Below, one piece after another: positions 53,701-64,000 of a stretch of DNA of 64,000 nt. A program made the translations under genes and the position numbers. The notes beneath the pieces are model-generated. The model made no database searches, was not told the origin of the DNA, and saw only the letters and a list, made by a program, of their open reading frames with translations. This stretch comes from Limnanthes douglasii subsp. nivea (Eukaryota; Streptophyta; Magnoliopsida; Brassicales; Limnanthaceae), in contig JAUPFV010000004.1 of assembly GCA_036936605.1 (NCBI GenBank), positions 136,037,473 to 136,101,472 on the forward strand, written 5' to 3'. Each line of letters opens with the position of its first letter. The first letter of the stretch is position 1.

Positions 53701-55299
53701 ACATTAACAATTGCTAACATAACTCACTATACTCCAACAAAGGTAGTTGAATTTTGGATAAACAATAATTGGGATTTACCTAAACTTTCATCTTGTGTAT
53801 TGCCTGCCAACATTAACATAATTAATAAAACACATATCAATAAATATGTGAAAGACATCATCATCTGGAAGCTTTCCACTAATGGAGCCTTTAATTTAAA
53901 AAATACAATTAATACAATAAGATGCAAAGACATAACTTCAATAATTAAAACAAAGATTTGGAATAATATCTCTCTAAAGAAGTGTTCATTCACTCTTTGG
54001 AGTGTATTAAACAACTTAATAAGTGTAGATAATATTTTACAAAGAAAAGGCTTTCAACTTGCTTCAAAATGTCTCACATGCCAAAATTCTGAAACTCTTG
54101 ACCATATCTTCATAACTTGTGAATCTTCCTAGAATGTTTTGCTTTTATTTTCTGAAAAATTTAGCATTAGAATAAGTAAAAATATGACAATTAATCACAT
54201 CATTAACTTATGGTTACTATCAACATCTAAGACAACACATATAAGAGCTATTTTACCTTCACTGATAGTCTGGTCTATATGGATAGCTAGAAACAACTGT
54301 GAACATAAGAATGAATCTATTTCATAAAAAAAGATCATCAATCAGATATCTTACATGCTCACATCATTCGATATATTACTATCACTCAAAAGAAAACATT
54401 GGATAGGTGACTCTCACGTAGTTAAAGAATTGAATTGTTTTAATCATATTAAACTTTCCAAGCTTTTTATTTATGTAAATGGAATTTACCTTCACTTAAT
54501 CGTATTAAACTGAATTGTGATGGTTCATCTTGACTCAATGGTGAATCAAGTTATGGATTTCTACTAAGGAATGAACAAGGTGAATTAGTAGCAGTTAAAG
54601 GTAGTTTAATAGGTAAATGTTCACCACTAGTTGTTGAAATCTACGCACTACTGAATGGTTTACTATGCTATAAAGAGACAAACATAAACCTGATTGATAT
54701 TGAAATAGACTAATTAGGACTGTTTAATATGTTAGCTTCAGGAAAGTATCCTTGGTACTTTAAGCAAATCTTATTATGTTGTAGAAACTTGATACAACCA
54801 TAAATGACCCTTAAACATATTTATAGAGAGGAGAATTCTGCTGCTGATTGGTTAGCCAAATTCGCATTAAAAGAACAATCAGACTATATATTCACTGCAA
54901 AACAAATCTCCAGGAGCATTATCTGCTATTCTAATGTTAGAAGCTTTGAATTTAGGACACTTTAGATTATTAGATGATCACTAACAGCTTGGCAGGCCTA
55001 AAAACTGACCAAAAGCATATCTGATGGTTTTTTTTTCAGGTTGAAGTAATTGAACAAGGAGTACATAAACATGAAGATGGATGCTGACAGAAACAAAGAA
55101 GAGAGGACAGAGAGGAAGACACTAAGGATCAAGACAGAGAAGAAAACTGCTGCAAGGATTATGATAGAGCGAAAGCTTCCGAAAGAAAACTATTAATCCT
55201 CTTATATATAAGATTAGCAATATTGATCAAAATATGTAAAAAAAATGTATTATATTTCAACATCAATAAATTTTTAAATTATTGGGAAAATAAAATAAA
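50714..55299 (+). mobile_element. L1-type LINE with C-terminal RNase H, ORF1 missing
   Basis: Bounded by an 18-bp duplication. It starts only about 170 bases before the endonuclease start, so ORF1 is absent and the copy is 5' truncated. It ends in an A-rich tail (GGGAAAATAAAATAAAA). The protein order is endonuclease, reverse transcriptase, zf-RVT and RNase H, all on the + strand. Confidence 0.9.
50887..54963 (+). pseudogene. LINE 1 ORF2: endonuclease, reverse transcriptase, zf-RVT, RNase H
   Basis: Endonuclease pieces: ILNWNARGIGNQRTKRRIK (50887), WLVVGDFYTI (51270) and RTGLDHSPLIISIKL (51515), the last two fitting the GDFN and SDH motifs. RT pieces: SASGVDGFNSRFYL (52210), TLICLIPKVKSPKTW and FRPISLC (52335-52410), LDMSKSFNEINF (52598), GLRQGGP (52771) and the active site SYADDIILFL (52909). 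A zinc-like region (CLTCQNSETLDHIFITC) follows at 54070-54120. An RNase H domain is spread over 54500-54950 (LNCDGSS at its start, ENSAADWLAKFA near its end). Numerous stops and frameshifts break the frame. Endonuclease-RT proteins nick the target and prime cDNA there. Confidence 0.85.
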
Positions 55300-55317
55300 A
55301 TATTAATGCTATTATTA
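55300..55317. repeat. LINE 1 target-site duplication, right
   Basis: ATATTAATGCTATTATTA, perfect match to 50696-50713. Confidence 0.9.
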
Positions 55318-57021
55318 TTATTATTATTCTTGTTATTTTTATTCATGATAGTATTATTCATGTTATTTTTAATCCTGATAATACATGAAAAAAAGAATAA
55401 AAATATACAATATTTTTTTATAACAATACAATGGATTGTATCCACCCACCTATTAACCAAGATAGAATAATAAGAGAAAACTTCATCCAAAAAATATCTA
55501 AACATTATATCGGCTAGTATGATAATAGCATGAAATTGTATTGATTATTTGCAGATGCCTATTAAATCTATCTTGAAGTAAGTGATTAAATTTAATTTCC
55601 AATCAAATTGCAAATCATTTGCCGATTGTATCTGACTTTACTCTCGCAACAGTTATTAAACACTTATTGCATCGAAATATCCATTATTTGTAACTCGTGT
55701 ATTTAAAAGTTTTATAAGGTTTTCTTCGTACCAACAACAAACAGGAGAATTTTTTTTCTAAGATGGACCGGTTCTTGAAATCAAAAGTAAGGCCCTACGT
55801 TATAATCAGTTAACATATATGCAGGTAATGCTATTATAGGTTAGAAATTTACCTACTCTTTACAACCTAATAAAGGTGGTATTTTTATGAATGATATTAT
55901 ATAGTTGCAATATTTGGATCAAAATAACTTTCTTAGTATAAATGGGCTATCAGACCTTTCAAAACGATAAAATAAATACATATGCAACTTTATCAAAATG
56001 ACCCCACATCAAGAAACTTATCATGACATATATTAGCCAAGAAGTAAAATTATTTCTAGAGCTACTATTAGAATAGTAGACAATTGCTTTCTATTTTAAC
56101 ACATCGTCTTATTCAGAACGTATGATGGTCCTATGACACATGTACAACCATATCATCTTTATAACCTGCGTAAACATCAACGCTAACTCTACAAACAATT
56201 TACAATGGCAAATGGAAAGAACGTGTTCAATTTTTTTTCTTGTCTTTGAGAGAAACACCACTAAGAATTGCATCATTTACGTGTCCCACAAATATATGGA
56301 AATTATAGTTATAGACAAGTCAAAACACCTGTTATCTAATAGGAAACACCAAAATCATGCAAACAACATAAAATTTCTATCATACTTGTACATTAAAGAA
56401 TATGTTGTAAACAAATTTACTTACAAGCATGTATATTATTATTCACAAATAAAACAGTAACCCACTAAGGAAAACATAAACATGTATTACATACTCTACT
56501 TTGCATAGTTTAAAAAATGTTATTATTCATATAAATATTTGTTATAACCAAAACAACACACCAAACATTAATGTCTAAGAAAACGTCATCCAGATGCTAC
56601 AAATATAGTTACTAAACATTAAATCACCGATGTAAATAATGAATGGAAATATATGGAAATTATAGTTACCAAATATTATATCACCGATGCAAATAATGAA
56701 AGAATCCATAGTCAGGATTCATACTATATGAATCCATTTTATAATTGAATCTTTTTTTATTAAACGAGGGTGATGACCGAACTAACGAATACAAAATTCA
56801 TACTACGTGAATATATAAAGTAACTTCAAAATAATACATGAAAGTAACCACATGTTTGTTTTATTCTTGCTCGGTAAATCTTATCGTAGATATTGGAAAT
56901 CATATTAAAAGTATTATTTAGACAAAATGTATGATAAAAACTATGGATAAAAAATGGTAAAATATCACCGATCACTGCAGGCAATATAAAATATCAAATC
57001 CAAATCCAAACATATAATGTT
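55318..57021. other. AT-rich spacer
   Basis: The ATT-rich microsatellite continues to about 55400. A short exon-like ATG (MDRFLKSK, 55763, followed by GTAAGG) stands alone. No supported gene otherwise. Confidence 0.4.
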
Positions 57022-57216
57022 TTATTCTTCTGGATCACCACGAATCTTCTTCAAATAATTCATGATATATTCATTGCGTGCTTGGATCCGATTTTGTTGA
57101 GGATCAATGTTAACATAAGATAAGTGGAGGGTGTAACACATAACAATAGTTGAAACCAAGACACATGCCAGTGTCATGGCCAATCTATTTGGTGTTGTTG
57201 GATAGCAAGGAAACAT
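57022..57216 (-). CDS. small single-span membrane protein, 64 aa
   Basis: On the minus strand the ATG at 57216 gives MFPCYPTTPNRLAM, a hydrophobic span (TLACVLVSTIVMCYTL), then HLSYVNIDPQQNRIQARNEY and a charged end (LKKIRGDPEE). An acceptor-like TTTGCAG lies three bases before the ATG. A likely 5' untranslated exon ends at about 58252 (AGCAAT|GTAAGT), about 1 kb upstream. A telobox-like AACCCTAACCC lies near 58337 on the minus strand. The TPxRLA...HLSYVNxxPQQ pattern is one I believe recurs in small conserved plant proteins, possibly mitochondrial, but I cannot name a function. The start could instead be the in-frame ATG at 57246. Confidence 0.6.
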   Translation of the reverse strand: MFPCYPTTPNRLAMTLACVLVSTIVMCYTLHLSYVNIDPQQNRIQARNEYIMNYLKKIRGDPEE

Positions 57217-58540
57217 CTTCTGCAAACACATCCCTATCAATATCAAATCATAAAATTTAGCATCTAAATATTTTAAAAGAAAACACCATGGTTGAAGATA
57301 AAATCATAATACAAGCTTGAACCGAGCTTTGCACTTTGGAGCAATCATTAGTATTGCCTATCCAAACTTAGGGTTTCTAATATCTTATGGAAGCCACTTG
57401 TATTTTAGTAAATAAAGTCTTTCCAATGTTATATAACCCAATGTTTTAAGTAAAATTAAATCTCTCTAATCTTATATAACCCAGATGATGATCAACATAT
57501 GTATTTTTCCAACATCTGACAAAACCCGTATTTTTATTTTTAAGTATATGCATAAAAAATAGTAGTTGAAGATCCATGTTGCATAAAAACAGAATCGAAC
57601 GAGGTTATACATAGAAAATAGGCTATCGTGATTTTGATCGTTATTTCATCATACAGCTGGTATGCCTCTCTAAGTTAACTTTAGCAACCTGCCAAGATTA
57701 GGGTAGATTACAAAAAAATATCATAAAAACCGAGTTTGTATCTGTAATCGATTCAAATAATGTCTCTTGTCGGGAATCATTTAAACATTATATGAAAAGA
57801 CTTGACCTACAGAGGGGATTACGAATTACTAACCACAACAACCCAAGACTCATTAACAAATCCGAGACATCTAATCTACCCAATTCCTCAACTTCACAAG
57901 CTATAATTTTCTTAGATTCAACCCAAACTCAGTTTTTCTGGTAAATATCTAACTAATGAACATTTCTATTATCATTAGTAACCGGTCTAACATCTTAAAT
58001 GACTTGGTTAGCCAAATTGATACAAAAACTTTGAAGATCATACAAAACTGCAGACAAAACATAAGCTACCATATGGGTAACAGACGGGAAATAATGAGTT
58101 AAGTGAACACAAATCGCGAGTGTGATTGAAAATACACCACGAAAGAAGAGCATCTTGTTTCTGCGCAAATGTCAACCCGGCATTCCTATGGGCACGAGGA
58201 ACACTACACAAGTAGCTAGTAATTTGATAAACATCAATCAAAATGAACTTACATTGCTGGAGCAATAAAAATCAAGATCTGAATCTTGAAATAAATTGGA
58301 ATCGAGATTGTTCCTTCTTTGTTCTCTTTTTCATTAACAAGGGTTAGGGTTGGTGAAGAAGATCACTCCGGACCGAGATCAAAGGGATATTTCAAGTTTT
58401 TTTATGAGTTCGAGTTTAACAATGAAAATACAACAATAGACTCATTTTTTTGTTACACAAATATGGGTATTTTTTTATTAAAAATATTAAATTGGACTTA
58501 TAAGTTAATATCATCTTATTTTGATAGTTTCAAGTAATTA
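57217..58540 (-). other. probable long intron, 5' exon and promoter of the small gene
   Basis: The intron is about 1 kb from a donor near 58251 to an acceptor near 57220. The 58250-58345 stretch looks like a transcribed leader, and an AACCCTAACCC element near 58337 resembles the telobox of plant growth-related promoters. Both ORFs in this stretch look like chance. Confidence 0.4.
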
Positions 58541-60440
58541 GTATATGTCACTAGATTTATAAATAATTAAGATATGTTTAATATATTCACCGGCATAAAC
58601 CTCTAATCATAGTTATCTTACAATAAATAAGCAATCATAAATATAATTTTTGGATTAATAAATTAGTAACTAAAGGTAAACTAGGTATTTTTGAAATATT
58701 TAATATTAAATGACTTTTTTTTATTAAATCATAAATTAAAAATATATTTTTGGGTGGACAAAAACAATTATGGACTTGTTTCGATAACCCTACTTTATAA
58801 TTATTAAGTTAAACTCATAAAAACAATATAATATAATATATTTCGAATATTCCAAACTAAATTCTCATCCCAGACGTAACTAAAATAGTATTATATATCT
58901 ACACAAAAGAATTAAAAAAATAAGTAGAATAAATATATCAAATTTATCAAATTTTCAACCAATATTATTTTATTATAATTTTATAAAATCATAATTAATT
59001 AAATTATTCAAAATTACGTCTAATTTGTGTTAAATTTGCGAATTATGCTATGTATTAACACGGATTAAGGTCGACTTCATATCACGTCCAAATTCGCTTT
59101 GACATACCTGTATTATTATAGGTTGATTCATTTATTTTTTATATTAGGTTTGAGTTAATTAAAATAATTTTTAATATTACATGTTTCAACCAACCTTACT
59201 ACGAATAAGAGTTATGGATTTCGTTAGTTATTTAATTGAATAACAATAAAATTATACCTCAATATCAAGAGACGTCATTTCATGTATTAAAATTTATAAA
59301 AATGATTAGAAATGAAAATAAAAAAATTGTCGTAGATGATTCATAAACAAATCACAATAAAAATTAAAAACCAAAAGAATACATAATTTTAATGTAGATT
59401 GATAATAATTTTTATATTCACGAACACATCCATAACCAAAGAGTTCCATATAATAGAAGAGGGTTATGAATTCCAACTTTATTTTTATATAAACTTAGGA
59501 GTCTATTTATAGGAGATTAAACAACCAACATATAATAACTTTTTGGATAATAGAACTAATATGTCTAAACAATAACAAAAAAACCAACATAGATACAAGA
59601 ATCACTATAAACACAAAGGAACCCTTATATGACCAATACTTAAAGCCTCAGGATAATTTGATTCATTATCAACAAATCTTATTCGTGAGACTAATACTCT
59701 TTCTTCAGTATCAACATACAAAACTTATTTTCAACTGATTCACCAAATGCCCCTACAATATTCACTTGATATTGTGAATATCAATTCAGTTTAGACACTC
59801 TTTTTAAACTTTCGGATTGATACATAAAAATGACAAAAAATAAAAATAAGATAATTATTTCTAACTTTTAAGATTTTCAACTAATAGTTTCTTATTAGAA
59901 TGGGAAACGAAAGTGTTAAGTAAGGCTCAAATAATGACGACTAGATCATTGCCAAAGGATGATTTGGTGTTATAGGTTGTAACTTGTTTTCGTAGGTTGT
60001 AACTTAGAGTTCAAGTTGTGACTAAGTAGTAGAGACTATCACTAAGGGCTGAAGTTAGAAATGAGTACTGACACTCGAACTATGTGTTGATGACTGAAAC
60101 TAAGTATTATAGTTGGATAAACATGATCAAAACATTACACCTGGAACTTCTCACTCTCTATGTGAATGAATACTCAACAATACTTAAGTGTATACTGAGT
60201 CTATTAGAACCTAAGAGTTGAGCACAACCAAAAACATGATGTATGTTTCTAGCTGAAGACCTTGAACGATGGTGTAGAGACTAGGTCGATGTCGTGTTGA
60301 TGGCATGACCAATGTATGTTGCTGATGCCCCTAGTCAATGCTACCAAAGACCTCTGCCCGATGCTACTGAGGATCTGGGCCGATGCCCATATCTAAGGTT
60401 GTTGATACCACTTTTTGAAAAGAATCTTATGCATTTCCTC
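58541..60440. other. AT-rich spacer, possible LINE 2 5' region at its end
   Basis: No gene recognised. From about 59930 the composition changes (GGTTGTAACTTGTTTTCGTA followed by AGGTTGTAACTTAGAG), and the CCGATGC units at 60310-60400 hint at the 5' part of the following LINE. Confidence 0.35.
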
Positions 60441-61458
60441 AAACAATATAAACTTGATATTCACCATTAGTATCATCGGATAATGTATTGGTATGAGAGT
60501 GGTTATAAAAAATCAACTTTTACTAGAATACACTATCTTGGTCATATTCTCTCCCTTGGAAACCATCGGCCAACTTCCCCGCAGAGTTTCCCAAATAGGA
60601 ATAACAGAGGTAGAGTGATCACCAAATCTAGGGGCCGCCTCTTAGGCTATAGCCTCCTGTCACAGAGCATCTTACAGATCTCCCTTTATTGTCTTCACCA
60701 GAATCATTTCACCAATAATGGTCTACAACACCCTCGTCTCTCTAGTCAGCATGCAGCTACCAGTTTAAGTCCAAATTTCATCAACATCAAACACCATTCC
60801 GATTGTTATTACTCTCACTTCTAGCCAAACGTGGGCCAATAGATTGTATGCTCCCCATGATATCAGTTCAAGCATGCATGTTAAGAAGATTTCCACTCTC
60901 AGAATTGGGAAGGGTATCCTTATTTTTCCTCTCAATATCATAGCTGGTTACCGCGCTAAATGGGCTAAATGTCTCTCTGGTTGTTTCCTTATGAAGAAAC
61001 GCAACTCTTACCACGTCAAATCCATTGCTGCTAGGATCTGGGACATTCATGGAATACAGGAATGCAAGTTGACCCTGTTTCGCCACTACTATTTATTTGT
61101 CCACTATCGATAACACCACTCAAGTTTTGGAAATGGCCTCATGGTTTTTCAACAACCATCCCATTTTTCTTAAACAGTGGGAACCAATGTATAACTCTGC
61201 CGAAAATTCCTTAAATACTTTGCTTTCCCCATGAGCTCTAGCCTAAATGTGGCCTAAGTATCATGCATCTATCTTGGTACGTTGGTTTATGCCGACTCAC
61301 ATCGCCAACCGGGTAAGATTAAGTTTTTCTCATATGTGTATATTAATAAATGTTATAAACAGTTTTTCAACCACCATCAATATAAGCTGCTTGTAGAAAG
61401 AACATATCCTCAATGTGGAATACCAAGGGTTGCCACCAACATGCAGTAAATATGAGAC

Positions 61459-61466
61459 GTTCGGTC
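61459..61466. repeat. hAT target-site duplication, left
   Basis: GTTCGGTC, identical to 61826-61833; eight bases as expected for hAT. Confidence 0.92.
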
Positions 61467-61825
61467 TAGGGATGGCAATGGGTCGTCCGTCGTCCGCCTG
61501 AGCCCGCCTTTTTAACACTTGAGCCCGAACCCGGCCCGACCCGCTTTCGGGTTCATATTTTCAAACCCGAGCTCGTCCGCTAATGTCCGCCGATCAACCC
61601 GGCCTGACCCGCAGACATTAATTTTAATATTTTTAAAATATTTTATGATTTTTGGGCCGGAACGGGCCGAACAAATTTGAAACCCGAACCCGTCCCGGCC
61701 CGGTTGTGGGTTACAATTTCTGAACCCGAACCTGACCCGTTCTAAGTTCGGGCCGGACAAAACCCGACTGGGACGGATTGGGTCGGGCCGGGTCGGGCCG
61801 GACAACACCCGAATTGCCACCCCTA
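61467..61825. mobile_element. non-autonomous hAT element, 359 bp
   Basis: Ends TAGGGATGGCAAT and ATTGCCACCCCTA form the inverted terminal repeats, with a perfect 8-bp duplication on each side. The interior is rich in CCCGACCCG/GGTCGGG units and in inverted segments, and has no coding capacity. The long minus-strand ORF across it is not a gene. The terminal GGGNTGGCAA type is common among plant hAT-derived MITEs. Confidence 0.92.
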
Positions 61826-61833
61826 GTTCGGTC
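61826..61833. repeat. hAT target-site duplication, right
   Basis: GTTCGGTC, identical to 61459-61466. Confidence 0.92.
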
Positions 61834-62245
61834 ACATTGCGACAAGTTTTACTAATCCTTCTGAGGCGTCGTAAGGCAATATGCCCACGAGAAGACCCGA
61901 AAATAAGCCAGTTGTTGATAGTTCTGATCATATCAGTATCTCTTTAAGTGACAACGATACTCCATCGATATCTAACTACGAGATGCTTAGGATGTGCATC
62001 AAAGAAGATGGTCTTGTCATTCGCCAGGGTTGATAATCTTTCGAGGGAGTACTGTAGTTGGCCAAGTGCAGTCGGTGACATGAGATAAAAAGAATATGTT
62101 AAATGAATTTAGTTCACAAAGGATGCAGGCTTGACCAACTGTTATGAACAACTATGAGACCATCACCATGCCCAACACTTAATGTTGATCTAGTCGTGTA
62201 TGTGTTTTTATCAAATTTCTATTTTGTTATTCTTAAGTACTATCT

Positions 62246-64000
62246 ATGAAAGTTGTATCTTGGAATGTCAGGGGTCTGAATAAACCTACAAGACAAAATG
62301 ATGCTAAAGAATATGTTTATTCAATGGTATCACTTTCATCTTCTTGTTAGAGACCAAATTCAGCATTGATAATGTTGACTAAATTATGAACTCGGTGCTT
62401 TCTTTTTGGCATCATAAAACCAACCACTCAGACTATCTCTTATGCAGAATTTGGATTGCTTGGAATCCAAGAGTCTAGCCTCATATCCCCCCAAAATCAT
62501 GGACTATACCATCATCTACATGGAAAAATACCTAGTCTTCCATCTCTTTGTTGTCTATGGTTTTAACGAACCATCAGACAAAACCCCTCTCTGGCAAAGT
62601 ATTTTCATCACGGAAACCAATAGACAAAGCGTCCCTTGGGTTGTCATTAGGAACTTCATCATGATAAGGAAACCTTCAGAGTATTCGGACACCTCCGGCC
62701 GCTAGACCAACTCTATAAGCGAGTTTAATCACTAGTTCCACTTAAGTGAGCTAAGCGATCTCTATACAACCGGGTTTCAATACTTTTGGACCAATAAGAA
62801 AATCGACAACCCAATATCTTCCAAAATTAAAAGGTTTCTGGTTAATAGCATTTGGGATAACATATTCCTCAACTTCTTTTCCATTTGGACATCCCTCGCA
62901 CATCCGACCACACATCAATCACTTTATACCTATATGCCCATTACAAGTCCAATACTCAACCATTAAAATATTTCAATATGTGGCAAAGCAACCCGAGCTT
63001 CCCTGAGATAATTTCTAATAGTTTGAATGGTCTTTGTAATAATAATTATATAACCATCATTACGAGCAAACTAGAAAGTCTCCAAAATAGGCTATCGACC
63101 CTTAATAAACGAGAATTAAGCAACATCAATGATAAAGTCGACCATACCAAACTACGTTTTTCCAAGCTCAGCTTAGGCTCCAAAATGAGCCTACTAATGT
63201 CCTCCTTATTCAAGATGAAAAGAATTCATTTAAGAAATACATCGTTCTCAAACGTATGGAGGAATCTTTCATCAATAAAAAATCACATAAAACTTGACTT
63301 AAACTAGGAGATCGTAACTCTAATTTTTTCCATAATAGTATTAGGACTCATAGGGCTAGAAATAAGATTTTAACCATTAACAACCCTAAGGGTACCACCT
63401 GCTCCAACCCACAAGACATGGCTGATATTTTTGTAAATCATTTTGAAAACCAATTAGGCACCAACAGTGCATTAGACTGCCCTAGATTTGAGAGAGTTAT
63501 AAAACTTATCACCGCGAAACTCTCTCTACAGCGCAAAACAGAAATGACCAAACCCATTACGGACGAGGACATCAAGAAGGCCCTCTTATATATAAACAGT
63601 AATAAATCGCCCGAAACCGATGAATTTAGTGTTAGCTTCTTCAAGTCTAGTTAGGAAACTGTTAAACCTGACATTTGCAAAGTCATTAATTAATTTTTCC
63701 GTTATGGCAAAATGGATCATTCGTGGAACAAAACCCTAATTACCCTTATCCCTAAATTAGATTATCCCACATATTCATCCGATATTATACCCATTGCATG
63801 ATGCAATATGATATATAGAATCATTTCCAAGATCCTTGCTTTGAGAATCAAAGACGCCCTTCCTATAATTATTGACCATTCTTAGTCAGCTTTCGATTTG
63901 GGTAGAAATATCTCGGATAATATCCTCCTCTCGTCAAAACTCTTGCACATATACCATACTAATAGAAAATGGCTCCAATGTGCGCTCAAGATTGACCTCA
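62246..64000 (+). pseudogene. LINE 2 ORF2: endonuclease and start of reverse transcriptase
   Basis: It starts MKVVSWNVRGLNKPTRQND (62246). Endonuclease pieces include IWIAWNPRV (62450), VVYGFNEPSDKTPLWQS (62550) and SDHTSITLYLY (62905), the last fitting the SDH motif. The linker and fingers follow: DIKKALLYINSNKSPETDEF (63571). RT pieces are TLITLIPKLDYPTYSSD (63735), IISKILALRIKDALPIIIDH (63825) and ALKIDL at the window edge. Stops include TAG in place of probable CAG (after IIIDHS, near 63883) and TAG in place of probable TGG (63652). The catalytic FADD region lies outside the window. Confidence 0.82.

Larger units (their letters stand above)
60844..61930 (+). pseudogene. LINE 2 ORF1 (DUF4283-like, zinc knuckle), interrupted
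   Basis: A segment with LSGCFLMKKRNSYHVKSIA and RIWDIHGIQECKL (60960-61070) resembles the DUF4283 core of plant LINE ORF1. It is followed in another frame by HPIFLKQWEPMYNS (61160). Near 61410-61460 and on from 61834 the reading LPPTCSKYETFGHIATSF resembles a CCHC knuckle with two Cys replaced (by Tyr and Phe). The hAT insertion sits inside this knuckle. ORF1 protein binds element RNA; this copy is broken by frameshifts, stops and the insertion. Confidence 0.65.
60450..64000 (+). mobile_element. LINE 2, runs off the window, split by a hAT element
   Basis: ORF1 remnants (60.8-61.93 kb) are followed by ORF2 from 62246 with endonuclease and the start of reverse transcriptase. It is a different subfamily from LINE 1 (ORF2 starts MKVVSWNVRGLNKPTRQ). 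The 5' border is uncertain. Confidence 0.8.

Noticed and set aside
58038..58537. Two ORFs in the leader intron and promoter of the small membrane gene
   Set aside because: No motif, and they overlap the inferred donor and promoter.
61512..61931. 139-aa minus-strand ORF over the hAT element
   Set aside because: It reads through GC-rich terminal and internal repeats and crosses both element borders.

Overview
This is a gene-poor, transposon-dominated stretch of a plant nuclear genome, almost certainly a dicot. The evidence is GT-AG introns, a plastid RNA-editing factor gene (MORF9-like), a plant-type eIF4B-related gene, plant mobile domain and Ulp1-carrying Mutator-like elements (MULEs), a dual-RNase-H Ty3/gypsy element, a short-LTR Ty1/copia element, L1-type LINEs, a tRNA-derived SINE and a non-autonomous hAT element. 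I cannot name the species.

Layout. 1-5871: right part of MULE A, with the 3' end of a Ulp1-protease gene (+), a small acidic gene (+) and a mudrA-type transposase (-). 6583-9594: host eIF4B-like gene, six exons, 588 aa. 10.3-12.3 kb: broken plant-mobile-domain gene with a palindrome-rich intron. 13199-27793: MULE B, a relative of A in the same orientation, bounded by a perfect 9-bp duplication (TAGAAAGTT). It is interrupted by a gypsy element (16.98-24.57 kb) with an antisense coiled-coil ORF. 27807-35302: MULE C, from a different family, whose target duplication overlaps that of B. 35982-37217: host MORF9-like gene (-), four exons, 230 aa. 39443-50208: copia element with 140-bp LTRs and TATTT duplications, carrying a nested gypsy (41.25-47.5 kb) that itself carries a SINE. 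50714-55299: LINE with an 18-bp duplication. 57022-57216: small single-span membrane protein (-). 60.5-64 kb: second LINE, split by a 359-bp hAT element.

Most unusual signal. The non-coding parts of MULE A and MULE B (introns, intergenic spacers, leaders), but not their exons, carry about 48 copies of TTCGCA and about 19 of TGCGAA. They often pair at a fixed distance into a 20-bp dyad, TTCGCA-N8-TGCGAA. The motif keeps one orientation relative to the element even though the genes run both ways. The same elements encode a protein with an N-terminal DUF1985/PMD-like segment, a long poly-glutamine tract and, in copy A, a Ulp1 protease end. This resembles, by inference, the Arabidopsis VANDAL/VANC arrangement, in which an element-encoded protein binds short motifs repeated in the element's non-coding DNA and counters its silencing. 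An unrelated plant-mobile-domain gene at 10.4-12.0 kb has its own intronic palindrome array with a different sequence (CCCGCCGGGT).

Almost all element genes are broken, mostly by codons that look like C-to-T changes (CAG, CAA or CGA to stop). The host genes at 6.6, 36 and 57 kb read as intact.
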